Assembly: GCA_009877105.1 (NCBI GenBank)
Contig: WXFD01000014.1
Coordinates: 1 to 64,000, forward strand
Length of the DNA stretch: 64,000 nucleotides
Direction of reading: 5' to 3'
From: Bacteroidales bacterium
Lineage (GTDB): Bacteria > Bacteroidota > Bacteroidia > Bacteroidales > VadinHA17
The translations under genes were made by a program, and so were the position numbers. Shown piece after piece: positions 17,946 through 27,290 of this stretch (within the stretch, counting starts at the first letter, position 1; each line of letters begins with the position of its first letter). The notes below the pieces were generated by a model. The model worked only from the letters and a program-made list of their open reading frames with translations, was not told the DNA's origin and made no database searches.

Positions 17946-19676
17946 TTAATGTCCGTTTTCTGACGGCACCAGGAGCTTATCGCCGGTAGCATTGATTACT
18001 GTTTTTTTCCATGAGTCGGGATATCCGGGTTGTTCTGGCATCATCGGATAACCTGTGGGAGTAGTCGAGAACTTTCCTCCCGACTCTAATTTAATGTTGC
18101 CGTCAATATACTTCACAAGAAGATATTCACTCAGTTTTTTCCATCGCTTAAAAGTTTTTCCGGCCGCATTAAGCGAGTAAGCGGTCAGATACTCCCTGGC
18201 CTCCTTTTCATTCTGTGAATAAAGTTTTTGAGCTGTTTCATCGACAAGGGTCATTCCGTCAATAAAACCAGTTTCGAGCTCCTTCTGCACCATGATTGCA
18301 TCTTCGCTCATCAGATCATAACGTGAGTAACACATGTTTGCCACCAGGTTGAACAGCCAGAATGCAGATGTCGGGGAATATGTATTCAGATCACCGTTTC
18401 CTTCCCTGAAACATTCCGGCACCTCTGTTATACCGCAGTACATGGGATTAAAAACCGTTGTTGCCGCATCATCCACTCCAAACCACAATATGCCGCCAAC
18501 AGGGTCAGGCAGCCAGTTCCTTGATTCTGCCACGAAAACAAATCCGGTTTGTTGTGTGGCAGTTGCCCGCTCATTACAATACAGGGGTGCATTCGGATCA
18601 TCAGAGACTTTCCATTCCAGTGGTCTCCACCGGTAAGGAGAACCAAAGGGTCCGGCACCGGGATCCTTTCTCATGTCGAAAGGAGTACCCTCAAGATGGT
18701 CACGCATGAAATTCATGAGATCATAATTTGAAACCTTGCGATTTGGTTTGATCCACAAAGGCATTCGTTTACTGAGATCGTGACCTGCAACATAATCCAG
18801 AAACTGATCCATGTCATCGCTTAACGATCTGAAAAAAGCCCAGACTCTTATATCACAAAATCTGGCCCCTGAAAAAGTAACAGGATTGTATATGTCTGAA
18901 AAACTGAACTCGCTGTCATTGCCCGAGAACAATCCGTTTGCCCGGGCAACATCTATTACATCATATGCATAAATGCACTCAACCATGGGGTCATGAAGCC
19001 TTTTAAATTCTTTTGACGTGATTGCAACACTGTTTTTTTTATGTGTGGCCAGCGGAAAAGTCTGGATCCTTGCCTGATTTGCATGTCCGCAGATATAGCC
19101 GTCGGGAATGCGTCGTGCAACCCATACCGCCCCCCTGTTGCCCGGGCCTTTGCCGATGATCTCGAGAATCCATGCTTCCTCAGGGTCAGCAATTGAAAAG
19201 GATTCTCCGGAACTTGCATAACCATACTCTGTGAGTAGATCGGAAATTGTTTTTATAGCCTCCCGGGCGTTCCTCGCCCGCTGAAGCGTAATGTACATCA
19301 AACTGCCATAGTCAATTATTCCCGTTGTATCAATAAGGTTTTCAATTCCTGTAAATGTAGTTTCACCAATGGATAACTGGTGCTCATTCATGTTTCCGAC
19401 AACTGAATAGGTATGTGGAGCCTGTCGGATTTTCCCCAGATATCTGCGCGTATCCCATTCATATACATCAAGCATTGCGCCTTCAGGATAAGTCTTTGCA
19501 GGCCAGTAGTATAATTCTCCATAAAGCACGTGCGAATCTGCTGAATATGTTATCATGGTAGAGCCCTTCGCAGATGCTCCCCTTGTTACTATGAAATTCG
19601 TACAAGCATTTGCGGTATGCTTATGCAGACCCGACAGAGCTAAAAAGATCAAAATAAACATTACTGATTTTTTCAT
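17946..19676 (-). CDS. C69 family dipeptidase
   Basis: 576 residues. A signal peptide ends at ...HTANA, exposing Cys25 (ACTNFIVTRGASAKGSTMITYSAD), the N-terminal nucleophile typical of peptidase family C69 (PepD type, Ntn-hydrolase fold). Other family blocks are NEHQLSIGETTF, GYASSGESFSIADPEEAWILEI and the DLMNFMRDHLEGTPFD region. It probably cleaves dipeptides in the periplasm during peptide use. It has its own promoter at 19850-19879 and is not in an obvious operon. Confidence 0.88.
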   Translation of the reverse strand: MKKSVMFILIFLALSGLHKHTANACTNFIVTRGASAKGSTMITYSADSHVLYGELYYWPAKTYPEGAMLDVYEWDTRRYLGKIRQAPHTYSVVGNMNEHQLSIGETTFTGIENLIDTTGIIDYGSLMYITLQRARNAREAIKTISDLLTEYGYASSGESFSIADPEEAWILEIIGKGPGNRGAVWVARRIPDGYICGHANQARIQTFPLATHKKNSVAITSKEFKRLHDPMVECIYAYDVIDVARANGLFSGNDSEFSFSDIYNPVTFSGARFCDIRVWAFFRSLSDDMDQFLDYVAGHDLSKRMPLWIKPNRKVSNYDLMNFMRDHLEGTPFDMRKDPGAGPFGSPYRWRPLEWKVSDDPNAPLYCNERATATQQTGFVFVAESRNWLPDPVGGILWFGVDDAATTVFNPMYCGITEVPECFREGNGDLNTYSPTSAFWLFNLVANMCYSRYDLMSEDAIMVQKELETGFIDGMTLVDETAQKLYSQNEKEAREYLTAYSLNAAGKTFKRWKKLSEYLLVKYIDGNIKLESGGKFSTTPTGYPMMPEQPGYPDSWKKTVINATGDKLLVPSENGH

Positions 19677-19849
19677 ATCAAATAGTTTTTGTAAAAATCA
19701 CATTCCTGTTATAGGCAGCGAACTGACAGGTAAGCATTTCCATATCCATGCCGATTCTGCCGGAGCCGAAGGAAAGGTTGAACAGGGAGATGTTCTGGAG
19801 ATTCATGTCAGGATGTTTTTAATTCAAATTATGCATCAAACAGGAAATG

Positions 19850-19879
19850 CAAAGGTAAGCGGCAGGACAAAATTTCAAA
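19850..19879 (-). promoter_or_regulatory. Promoter upstream of the C69 dipeptidase
   Basis: Minus strand TTTG (19879-19876), 18-base spacer, TACCTTTG (19857-19850). It overlaps the very 3' side of the cutC region's gap and would give a leader of about 165 bases for the dipeptidase gene. Confidence 0.5.
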
Positions 19880-19885
19880 ATAGAA

Positions 19886-20635
19886 TCAGATTTTCCTGTT
19901 GAGAATATTTAGAATTCCCCTGATTTTCTCATAATCAGCAATCTTCCTGGTGAATTCCGTCAGCTCGGGGGAATTACCCATTCGTATTCCGTCTCTCCTG
20001 AATTTCATTTCACTGTTGATGGATTTCCTTCCTGTCATGTGTACTTCTTTTGCACTGGTTTCAGAAATGATCGACAGTATGTTTGTGTCATCGATCCCTC
20101 CCCCGGGCATTACAATGATCCTGTCACCGGCCTCGGCAACCAATTGCCTTATCAGCTTAATACCGTCTTTCGCCCTGTTTGATTGTCCGGAAGTGAGAAG
20201 CCTTTTTGCCCCGGTTGAAATAACATCCTCCAGTGACTGTAACGGATCCGCGCACATGTCGAATGCGCGGTGAAAGGTAACGGTCATGGGATAGGCAAGT
20301 TCAATCAAACGGGAGGTCCTGTCAATATCCACCGTACCTTCGGCTCTCAGAATCCCGGCAACAATTCCATTAACCCCGAGTTCTCCGCAAATATCTATAT
20401 CGCGGCGCATTATGTCCAATTCGAGGTCAGAATAAATAAAATCACCTCCCCTCGGTCGAATGAGAACATGCAAATCAATGTCAAGATTACGCCGGGCTGA
20501 TGAGATCGAGCCGTATCCAGGTGTTGTGCCCCCTTCGATTAGGTTGTCACAAAGCTCCACCCTGTCGGCTCCGGCACTTTGGGCTATTAATGCCGATTCG
20601 ACACTGTCGACACATATTTCAAGCCTGCAGTACAT
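19886..20635 (-). CDS. cutC: CutC family protein
   Basis: About 249 residues from the ATG at 20635, chosen because the family starts directly with LEICVDSVESA; an ATG at 20653 adds six residues. Blocks typical of the CutC TIM barrel are GADRVELCDNLIEGGTTPGYG, HVLIRPRGGDFIYSDLEL, TFHRAFDMC, LTSGQSNRAKDG and VMPGGGI. The name comes from a copper-tolerance phenotype in E. coli, but the biochemical function is not settled. The gene is cytoplasmic, single, and divergent from the nucleotidyltransferase gene. Confidence 0.9.
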   Translation of the reverse strand: MYCRLEICVDSVESALIAQSAGADRVELCDNLIEGGTTPGYGSISSARRNLDIDLHVLIRPRGGDFIYSDLELDIMRRDIDICGELGVNGIVAGILRAEGTVDIDRTSRLIELAYPMTVTFHRAFDMCADPLQSLEDVISTGAKRLLTSGQSNRAKDGIKLIRQLVAEAGDRIIVMPGGGIDDTNILSIISETSAKEVHMTGRKSINSEMKFRRDGIRMGNSPELTEFTRKIADYEKIRGILNILNRKI

Positions 20636-20708
20636 CTTTAATTTTAAATGCAATCACTAAAAATATAAATATTTTCCTTATAATTGTTGGAAATAAAATC
20701 TCTGACTT

Positions 20709-21611
20709 ATGAAACCTACATTACTGGTTCTGGCTGCCGGTATGGGAAGCCGTTATGGTGGGAATAAACAGCTTGATGAAGTTGGTCCCTCGGGTGAAAC
20801 TATTATTGATTATTCGATATTTGATGCTATTCGCGCAGGTTTTGGAAAGATCCTGTTTGTCATCAGAAAAGATATCGAAGATCAGGTTAAGGAAAGGTTT
20901 GTTGAAAAACTAAGCGGAAAAATCGAGGTGGATTATGTGTTTCAGGAAATAACAAATCTTCCGGAAGGGGTAAAAGTCTCTCCTGATCGTGCTAAGCCAT
21001 GGGGAACAAGCCATGCAATTCTGGTTGCTGAATCGAAAATTAAGGAACCATTCGGAGTTATTAATGCTGATGATTTTTATGGAGCTGAATCATTCAGGAT
21101 CCTCAGAGACTTCCTTGTGAATGACACCAAGCCCAATAACTACTGTATCGTGGGCTACAAGCTCGGGAATACACTTTCAGACCACGGACATGTAAACAGA
21201 GGTGTTTGCAAAGTGGGGGAGGATGGGTTGCTGCTTAATATTGTGGAAACACGTCAGATTGAGAAGACCAAAAGCGGAGCAGTTGCGCCGGGGCCTGATG
21301 GAAATCCCGTATATTTTACTGGAAACGAAGTTGCTTCAATGAATCTTTGGGGATTCAAGCCTTCATGTTTTGATTTTCTCGGAAAGGAATTCAGGAGCTT
21401 TATTAATAAAAGTGGTATGGACCTGAAATCAGAACTTGACATACCTACTTCTGTCGACAGGTTTGTAAAGAACGGTGAAATAACTATCCAGATTCTGATG
21501 AGCAATGAAAGATGGTTCGGTGTTACCTACCGCGAAGACAAGCCCTTTGTTGTTGACAGCATACGGAGAATGGTCAGGGAAGGGGTTTATCCTGCACGGA
21601 TCTATCAGTAA
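20709..21611 (+). CDS. Sugar nucleotidyltransferase family protein
   Basis: 300 residues. N-terminal nucleotide loop LVLAAGMGSRYGGNKQLDEVG (the usual GxGTR has become GMGSR), then ILFVIRKDIED and the sugar/metal motif INADDFYGAESF. It is related to GalU/RmlA-type pyrophosphorylases but is shorter in the C-terminal part and belongs to a Bacteroidota subgroup; in relatives it often stands beside a phosphotransferase, which is absent here. It probably makes an NDP-sugar from a sugar-1-phosphate in the cytoplasm; substrate unknown. Confidence 0.8.
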   Translation: MKPTLLVLAAGMGSRYGGNKQLDEVGPSGETIIDYSIFDAIRAGFGKILFVIRKDIEDQVKERFVEKLSGKIEVDYVFQEITNLPEGVKVSPDRAKPWGTSHAILVAESKIKEPFGVINADDFYGAESFRILRDFLVNDTKPNNYCIVGYKLGNTLSDHGHVNRGVCKVGEDGLLLNIVETRQIEKTKSGAVAPGPDGNPVYFTGNEVASMNLWGFKPSCFDFLGKEFRSFINKSGMDLKSELDIPTSVDRFVKNGEITIQILMSNERWFGVTYREDKPFVVDSIRRMVREGVYPARIYQ

Positions 21612-21670
21612 TCATGCACTAATGGCATCTGCCATATACGGTCGTCCCGATGGTTCTCTTTATTGACCCC

Positions 21671-23386
21671 CTACCAGTAAAAATCACAACTGAATAAAGT
21701 AACATTGTCTTTATTGTCAGTCACCTTGAGGGTGAAATAGTGTTTGGTGTTCCTGGTTATCCGGCTGGGATCAATAGTGTAGGTCAGCAAACTGTTTTTC
21801 TGGTCGTATTCAAACAATGCCCATTTACCGTCGATGATCGGTTCATATGACTTGATGCCTGAAAAATCATCTCTGATCCTGAGCCTTATTTCCCTCTTGC
21901 CTTCAAGGTTAACTCCCGGGACCAGCCCAATTGGCAACACAGAAGGGGGTATTGTGTCAATATCTACATAAAATGACCCAAAAGCAGAAGGCTTTGCAAC
22001 AAGATACCCATTCTCCCATTTGGTCTGAACCGGGATCCGTTGAGAACCATTGATCGACTGAGCAATGAGAAGTTTTGAACTTTTCCCTTCCGGCACTTCC
22101 TTTGGCCTGATCGTCAGGATATATGGCTTATGCAATGGTGTATACCTGTTGTGAACGTGATAAATATCTGAATACATTCCCGGCCTGCCTTCGGTTTTCA
22201 TAAATTCAAAAAAGAGAGTATCGTATAATGCACCGGAAGGAATGTTTACACTCATGTCTCCCGACACAAACTTGTTGTTCCTGCTGTAAGGCATCATTAT
22301 TCTATTATCATCCTTTTCTGACACATCAACCCGGGGAATAGCAGACCGAACGTGAAAGACCAGTGAGGCTCTGTTGTTGTTAATGTCTCCAACAATTATT
22401 TCCACGCGATGTCTCCTTTCATCCGTAAAATTACAGATACCCCTGTTAACCAGATTACTGTACAGGCTGAGTCTGTTATTCGGCAGAACAAATGCCCGTT
22501 CAAAGAAATTCTTTTCTTTCACATAGGTTTCATAATCGATATGACTGTTAATATACCTCGATTCACTGAACGAAAAGCTATCCATCCTGTAACTGTAGAC
22601 CAGAATTGAATCAAGGAAAAGATCGATCGAATAGACCGAACTCTTGTTGTTGCTGGTTGACGACAAATCATATGATTTGAATCCGAATCCTACTGGTCCG
22701 CTGATAGTTATTTCTCTATCGCCTGCCAGATGATATCTGCCGTCATTTCCCGATACCTTTAGCCGAAGATTTTTGGTCTGGTCATTAATAATTGTATTTT
22801 TTCCGACTCTGAAAATCATCAGTTCTTCTATGACAGGAGCGACTTTATCTTCTATTCCGAAATCAAACAATAGCGGGTTGACAGGATGCTCCTCATCCGC
22901 TTTCCGGATCTCATAATGAAGATGCGGCCCTGATGAACTGCCGGTATTGCCTGAAAAGGCAATGAGATCTCCCTGGTTGAACCTGAATTTATCTTTTGGA
23001 GGCCACAGAGTGACCATGTAACTTTTTTCTGCGTACTGTCTGTTTATTACATATTCCTCAATTTCCGGTATGAATCTGCTCAGATGTGCATACACAGTTG
23101 AATATCCGGAGGGATGCATAAGGTAAAGGGCTTTCCCGAACCCCCCGGGAGATATGCTTATCCTGTAAACATAACCCGCGGCGGTGGCCAACACTTCTTT
23201 GCCGGTTGTCCCCTGTGTTTTTATGTCGATCCCCGAATGAAAGTGATCATTTCTTAGCTCTCCGAAATGTGCAGAAAGTGCCAGGGGTATCCTGAGAGGC
23301 GAAATAAAGCTTTCCCGGTTCTTGGGTTCCTCTCCGGGAAATTTCATGAACAAGAAAAAAAGTAACACTATTCTTGAAAGAACCAT
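21671..23386 (-). CDS. M23 family metallopeptidase
   Basis: 571 residues. Signal or anchor segment VLSRIVLLFFLFMKF, then an N-terminal LytM domain with the zinc ligands of M23: His50 and Asp54 in HFHSGIDIKT and His155/His157 in GPHLHYEI, with His101 in YAHLS. The peptidase is therefore probably active, cutting peptide cross-bridges of peptidoglycan. Residues about 190-571 are beta-rich, Ig-like repeats without a named family in my reading, ending in KVTDNKDNVTLFSCDFYW. M23 at the front and a long beta tail is common in Bacteroidota. Confidence 0.85.
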   Translation of the reverse strand: MVLSRIVLLFFLFMKFPGEEPKNRESFISPLRIPLALSAHFGELRNDHFHSGIDIKTQGTTGKEVLATAAGYVYRISISPGGFGKALYLMHPSGYSTVYAHLSRFIPEIEEYVINRQYAEKSYMVTLWPPKDKFRFNQGDLIAFSGNTGSSSGPHLHYEIRKADEEHPVNPLLFDFGIEDKVAPVIEELMIFRVGKNTIINDQTKNLRLKVSGNDGRYHLAGDREITISGPVGFGFKSYDLSSTSNNKSSVYSIDLFLDSILVYSYRMDSFSFSESRYINSHIDYETYVKEKNFFERAFVLPNNRLSLYSNLVNRGICNFTDERRHRVEIIVGDINNNRASLVFHVRSAIPRVDVSEKDDNRIMMPYSRNNKFVSGDMSVNIPSGALYDTLFFEFMKTEGRPGMYSDIYHVHNRYTPLHKPYILTIRPKEVPEGKSSKLLIAQSINGSQRIPVQTKWENGYLVAKPSAFGSFYVDIDTIPPSVLPIGLVPGVNLEGKREIRLRIRDDFSGIKSYEPIIDGKWALFEYDQKNSLLTYTIDPSRITRNTKHYFTLKVTDNKDNVTLFSCDFYW

Positions 23387-23464
23387 GAGATTTTAGTAAT
23401 CAACAGTTATTCGTTTGCAAAGCTATCAGTTGAGGTAAGTCTGCCAAACTATTTAAGTTAAATT

Positions 23465-23494
23465 TTTGAAATTACGTTTACTTTGCTACCTTTG
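23465..23494 (+). promoter_or_regulatory. Promoter of the zapA operon
   Basis: TTTG (23465-23468), 18-base spacer, TACCTTTG (23487-23494): an exact -33/-7 match. The start codon at 23511 follows about ten bases after the predicted transcription start. Confidence 0.7.
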
Positions 23495-23510
23495 TAATAA
23501 ATATTTTAAT

Positions 23511-23804
23511 ATGTCTGAGCTTGGCTTTGAAGAGCTTAATGCACTGAACAAAAAGCTTGATGGGTTGTTGGAAAGATATATCGCGCTCAGGACAGAAAAC
23601 AGTGAATTAAAAACTGAGAATGGAAAATTGAAGCAAGTGCTTCAGGAAAAGGAAGAGGAGATTAAAAATCTCAAAACCAGGTACGAAAGAGTTAAATTAT
23701 TAGGAGCATTGAAGGGTGGGGGAGAAAATGCAGCGGAAGCAAAAAGGAAGATAAATGAATTGGTGCGGGAAATTGACAGATGTGTTGCTCTTTTAAACAG
23801 ATAA
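23511..23804 (+). CDS. Small coiled-coil protein, ZapB-like by position
   Basis: 97 residues from the ATG at 23511; an upstream TTG extension would overlap the promoter and is rejected. The sequence is one long heptad coiled coil (LNALNKKLDGLLERYIALRTENSELK...), ending in a short helix KINELVREIDRCVALLNR. It is ten bases upstream of zapA in the same operon. Coiled-coil partners of ZapA (ZapB) help assemble the FtsZ ring; similarity here is in shape and place, not in recognisable sequence, so the role is inference. Confidence 0.75.
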   Translation: MSELGFEELNALNKKLDGLLERYIALRTENSELKTENGKLKQVLQEKEEEIKNLKTRYERVKLLGALKGGGENAAEAKRKINELVREIDRCVALLNR

Positions 23805-23814
23805 GATATAAATA

Positions 23815-24120
23815 ATGGATGATAAGCTATCTATCAGAGTTAACGTGGCAGACAGATATTATCCATTAAAGGTGGAAAGGGAAAATGAGGAAAAGATCAG
23901 AAAAGCTGCCAGGATGATCAATGAAAAGGTGCTGCAATACAGACAGCGCTATTCAGACAAGGATATACAGGATTTTCTGGCAATGGCTGCTCTGCAATAT
24001 GTTATAAAACTTACTGAAAATGAGGATAAGTTGAATAATGATCATATTCCTGATGCCATCAGAGGGCTGATAAGGAAAATAGACTCAGCCCTTGAAGGTG
24101 AGAGTGACAGCGTTCTTTAA
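23815..24120 (+). CDS. zapA: Cell division protein ZapA
   Basis: 101 residues, normal for ZapA. It begins KLSIRVNVADRYYPLKVERENEEKIRKAARMINEKV, the typical beta-strand/helix head, followed by a C-terminal helix for dimer and tetramer formation. ZapA binds FtsZ and cross-links filaments at mid-cell. It lies between the coiled-coil gene and the 6S RNA, an order known in this phylum. Confidence 0.9.
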   Translation: MDDKLSIRVNVADRYYPLKVERENEEKIRKAARMINEKVLQYRQRYSDKDIQDFLAMAALQYVIKLTENEDKLNNDHIPDAIRGLIRKIDSALEGESDSVL

Positions 24121-24184
24121 AATATTATATACTTTTTGCCCGCATTGTTTCTTTATTCATTTTTGAAACTCAACACTTAAAACT

Positions 24185-24305
24185 TTGGGGTTCTCCTTAG
24201 CTCAGCAAGAACAGGCCTCATCCTGATTCGTCAGGATTCCGGTAATCCGGGACAGTGGACGTTCGAATTGAGTTAGAGGCCCCAGCCATAAAGATATGGG
24301 GTTTT
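24185..24305 (+). ncRNA. ssrS: 6S RNA (6S-Flavo type)
   Basis: The gap between zapA and rny folds into a long closed rod: GGGG (24187-24190) and CTTAGCTCA pair with TGAGTTAGAG and CCCC (24280-24283). An internal hairpin ATCCTGA-TTCG-TCAGGAT carries a UUCG-type loop, and CCGG-TAAT-CCGG follows. The open central region imitates a melted promoter, as in 6S RNA, which binds the housekeeping RNA polymerase. At the 3' end CCCCA...TGGGG followed by TTTT (24280-24305) could act as terminator and competes with the closing stem. Position next to zapA supports the call; exact ends are uncertain. Confidence 0.75.
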
Positions 24306-24354
24306 AGAAAAGTTGAAGAGACTTTGCGGGTTTTTATTTTAAATAAATCTAAAT

Positions 24355-25917
24355 ATGATGTTGATAATTAGTGTAATAAATGGTGGATTGACTTTAATTC
24401 TATGCTTGTCATCACTGATACTTGGCTTTGGCGCCGCATATCTCGTATGGCAGAAAGCATTGAAAAACAAGAGCCAGAAAGTAATTTCCGAGGCTGAAAC
24501 TGAAGCTGAAGTAATAAAAAAAGAAAAAATCCTCCAGGCAAAGGAAAGATTCCTTCAGCTGAAAGCTGAGCATGAGAAGGTTATCAATGAGAAAAACAAC
24601 AAGATTGCAGTAGCCGAAAATCGAATCAAACAAAAAGAGCTTACACTTTCCCAGAAGCTTGAGGAAGTTCAACGCAAAAAAAATGAGACTGATGCTGTAC
24701 GGGAAAACCTGCTGACTCAGATTGACCTGATGGAAAAGAAAAGCGAGGAGCTGTCCAAACTTCACCGTCAACAGGTTGAACAGCTTGAGGCAATTTCCGG
24801 ATTATCTGCCGAAGAGGCTAAGAATCATCTGATTGAGTCTCTCAGGGAAGAGGCAAAAACAGGAGCCATGTCCTATATCAATGAGATACTTGATGAGGCC
24901 AAAATGACTGCAAACAAGGAAGCAAAGAGAATAGTCCTGCAGACAATACAGAGAGTGGCAGCAGAGAATGCCATCGAGAATGCGGTAACCGTATTCCACA
25001 TCGAGTCGGATGAAATTAAAGGCCGGATCATCGGCCGCGAAGGCCGTAACATAAGAGCTCTTGAGGCCGCAACAGGCGTGGAGATCATTGTTGACGATAC
25101 CCCTGAAGCCATTGTTCTGTCAGCATTTGATCCCATTCGGAGGGAAGTGGCCAGGCTTGCTCTTCACCAGCTGGTGACCGATGGCAGGATTCATCCCGCC
25201 AGGATCGAGGAAATTGTTGAAAAAACAAGGAAACAGGTTGAGGATGAAATACTGGAAGTGGGTAAACGAACCGCAATAGACCTCGGTATCCACGGGCTTC
25301 ATCCGGAGCTGATAAGACTCGTCGGAAAAATGAAATACAGGTCATCATATGGGCAGAACCTTCTCATGCATTCACGTGAAGTGGCAAACCTTTGTGCCAT
25401 TATGGCCGCTGAACTCGGACTGAATGCAAAACTTGCAAAAAGAGCAGGCCTTCTCCATGATATTGGAAAGGTTCCTGACGATGAGCCGGAACTGCCACAT
25501 GCAATACTGGGAATGAAAGTTGCAGAAAAATACAAGGAAAAACCAGAAATTTGCAATGCCATCGGTGCACACCATGATGAAACCGAAATGACGACCCTGA
25601 TTGCTCCGATCGTTCAGGTTTGCGATGCAATTTCCGGAGCAAGACCCGGCGCCAGGCGGGAAGTGGTCGAATCATATATCAAACGTCTGAAAGAGCTTGA
25701 ATCACTTGCTCTTCAGTATCCGGGAGTGATGAAAACCTATGCCATACAGGCAGGAAGGGAACTCCGTGTAATAGTCGGCGCCGAGAAGGTGAATGACAAG
25801 GAAGCAGAAAACCTTTCCTTTGAAATTGCCAGGAAAATTCAAAATGAAATGACATACCCGGGACAAATAAAAATAACCGTGATTAGAGAAACAAGGGCAG
25901 TTAACTACGCCAGATAG
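24355..25917 (+). CDS. rny: Ribonuclease Y
   Basis: 520 residues, usual for RNase Y. An N-terminal membrane helix (residues about 2-27, [22 protein letters not shown]) is followed by a charged coiled coil to about 190, a KH RNA-binding domain with [17 protein letters not shown] (about 222-245), and an HD nuclease domain with the metal pair His368-Asp369 in LLHDIGK and HHDETE later. It is a membrane-anchored endoribonuclease that starts mRNA decay. Transcription may read through from the 6S RNA. Confidence 0.97.
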   Translation: MMLIISVINGGLTLILCLSSLILGFGAAYLVWQKALKNKSQKVISEAETEAEVIKKEKILQAKERFLQLKAEHEKVINEKNNKIAVAENRIKQKELTLSQKLEEVQRKKNETDAVRENLLTQIDLMEKKSEELSKLHRQQVEQLEAISGLSAEEAKNHLIESLREEAKTGAMSYINEILDEAKMTANKEAKRIVLQTIQRVAAENAIENAVTVFHIESDEIKGRIIGREGRNIRALEAATGVEIIVDDTPEAIVLSAFDPIRREVARLALHQLVTDGRIHPARIEEIVEKTRKQVEDEILEVGKRTAIDLGIHGLHPELIRLVGKMKYRSSYGQNLLMHSREVANLCAIMAAELGLNAKLAKRAGLLHDIGKVPDDEPELPHAILGMKVAEKYKEKPEICNAIGAHHDETEMTTLIAPIVQVCDAISGARPGARREVVESYIKRLKELESLALQYPGVMKTYAIQAGRELRVIVGAEKVNDKEAENLSFEIARKIQNEMTYPGQIKITVIRETRAVNYAR

Positions 25918-25981
25918 TTTCTTTGGAATCGCGGAACCCTATTTGTTCTTTTACCGTTAACAGACAAGGTAAAATCGGACT

Positions 25982-27142
25982 ATGCCTAAGATAAAAATAA
26001 TGAATGTCGTTGGGGCAAGACCCCAGATAATTAAATCATCCGCTATTAGCAGGGCAATACGGATGAGTTTCAGCTCAAAGCTTGAGGAACGGACTGTTCA
26101 TACCGGTCAGCATTACGACAAGGAGCTTTCCGAAGTCTTTTTTGATGAACTTGAAATACCTCCTCCACATTACAACCTTGGAGTCGGATCCGCCCGGCAT
26201 GGCAGGCAAACCGCAATGATGATAATGGGCATTGAAGAAGTGCTGTATAATGAAAAACCTGATTGTATTTTGCTTTACGGTGACACTAATTCAACCCTTG
26301 CAGGGGCAATTGCCGCAGCCAAGCTCCATTTTCCGGTGATTCATATTGAGGCGGGGCTGAGAGCATTCAACAAAAGTATGCCTGAAGAACTCAACAGGAT
26401 CATTAGCGATCATTCATCCACGCTTCTTTTTGCACCCACCAATGCTGCTTTCAAAAACCTGATAAATGAGGGATTCAGACCGGAAAACCAGCCTCCGTAT
26501 ACAATTGATAACCCTAAGATTTATCTTACCGGCGATATAATGTACGACAATTCGCTCTTTTTTGCCGAACTGGCAGAAAAGAAGAAATCATATCTTCTGG
26601 ACGAATTAAAGCTTGAACACGAAAATTTTATCCTGGTGACAATACACAGGGATATTAATACTGATGATCCTACAAGGCTTCAAAATATATTGTCGACACT
26701 GAATGAAATGGCAGAAGATTATAAAATACCCTTTGTTATGCCGTTTCATCCGCGCACAATGAACTCTCTGAAAAAAAGTCTTGTGCCCCTGTATAATATA
26801 TTAAGGAACAGCAAGTTTATCAAAATTATACCCCCCGTTTCTTATCTTGAGATGACTCTTCTGGAAAAAACATGCAGGATGATCATTACTGATTCAGGCG
26901 GAGTGCAGAAAGAATCCCATTTTTTCAGAAAACCCTGTATTGTCCTTCGGAGAGAAACAGAATGGATCGAACTGGTTGCCAACGGCACAGTAAAACTGGT
27001 GGACGCAACTCCGGAAAAAATAAAGACTGAATTCAGATCATTTATGACAATTAATTATGAGCTTGCATATCCCGGATTCTATGGTGACGGCAAAACATCG
27101 GAATTTATTCTGAATGAAATTTTACTGTTCCTCGAAAAATAA
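25982..27142 (+). CDS. wecB: UDP-N-acetylglucosamine 2-epimerase (non-hydrolysing)
   Basis: 386 residues. Family blocks are GARPQIIKSSAISRAI at the N-terminus, TGQHYDKELSEVFFDEL, LYGDTNSTLAGAIAAAKL, HIEAGLRAFNKSMPEELNR, TGDIMYDN and ITDSGGVQKESHF with the catalytic acids in the usual places. It interconverts UDP-GlcNAc and UDP-ManNAc in the cytoplasm for surface polysaccharide. The next gene on the strand is a UDP-HexNAc 4-epimerase, so the two probably supply a capsule or O-antigen sugar, though no glycosyltransferase is in the window. Confidence 0.92.
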   Translation: MPKIKIMNVVGARPQIIKSSAISRAIRMSFSSKLEERTVHTGQHYDKELSEVFFDELEIPPPHYNLGVGSARHGRQTAMMIMGIEEVLYNEKPDCILLYGDTNSTLAGAIAAAKLHFPVIHIEAGLRAFNKSMPEELNRIISDHSSTLLFAPTNAAFKNLINEGFRPENQPPYTIDNPKIYLTGDIMYDNSLFFAELAEKKKSYLLDELKLEHENFILVTIHRDINTDDPTRLQNILSTLNEMAEDYKIPFVMPFHPRTMNSLKKSLVPLYNILRNSKFIKIIPPVSYLEMTLLEKTCRMIITDSGGVQKESHFFRKPCIVLRRETEWIELVANGTVKLVDATPEKIKTEFRSFMTINYELAYPGFYGDGKTSEFILNEILLFLEK

Positions 27143-27290
27143 AATCCTGTTTAGTCAGTTTATTTTAATCTGGAACATGTTATTTAACTGAACATTCTGA
27201 AACCCGCGTGCCAGGGATAAATCTGATTGAAACGCTGATTTGATGACAAACGGGTCCCAGATATGTTATAATATCCGAATTAATAGTCAT

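Noticed and set aside
19555..19902. Plus-strand 115-codon frame spanning the C69 leader and cutC end
   Set aside because: Overlaps the start of the C69 gene and the end of cutC antisense, and resembles no protein; better explained as a promoter and leader region.
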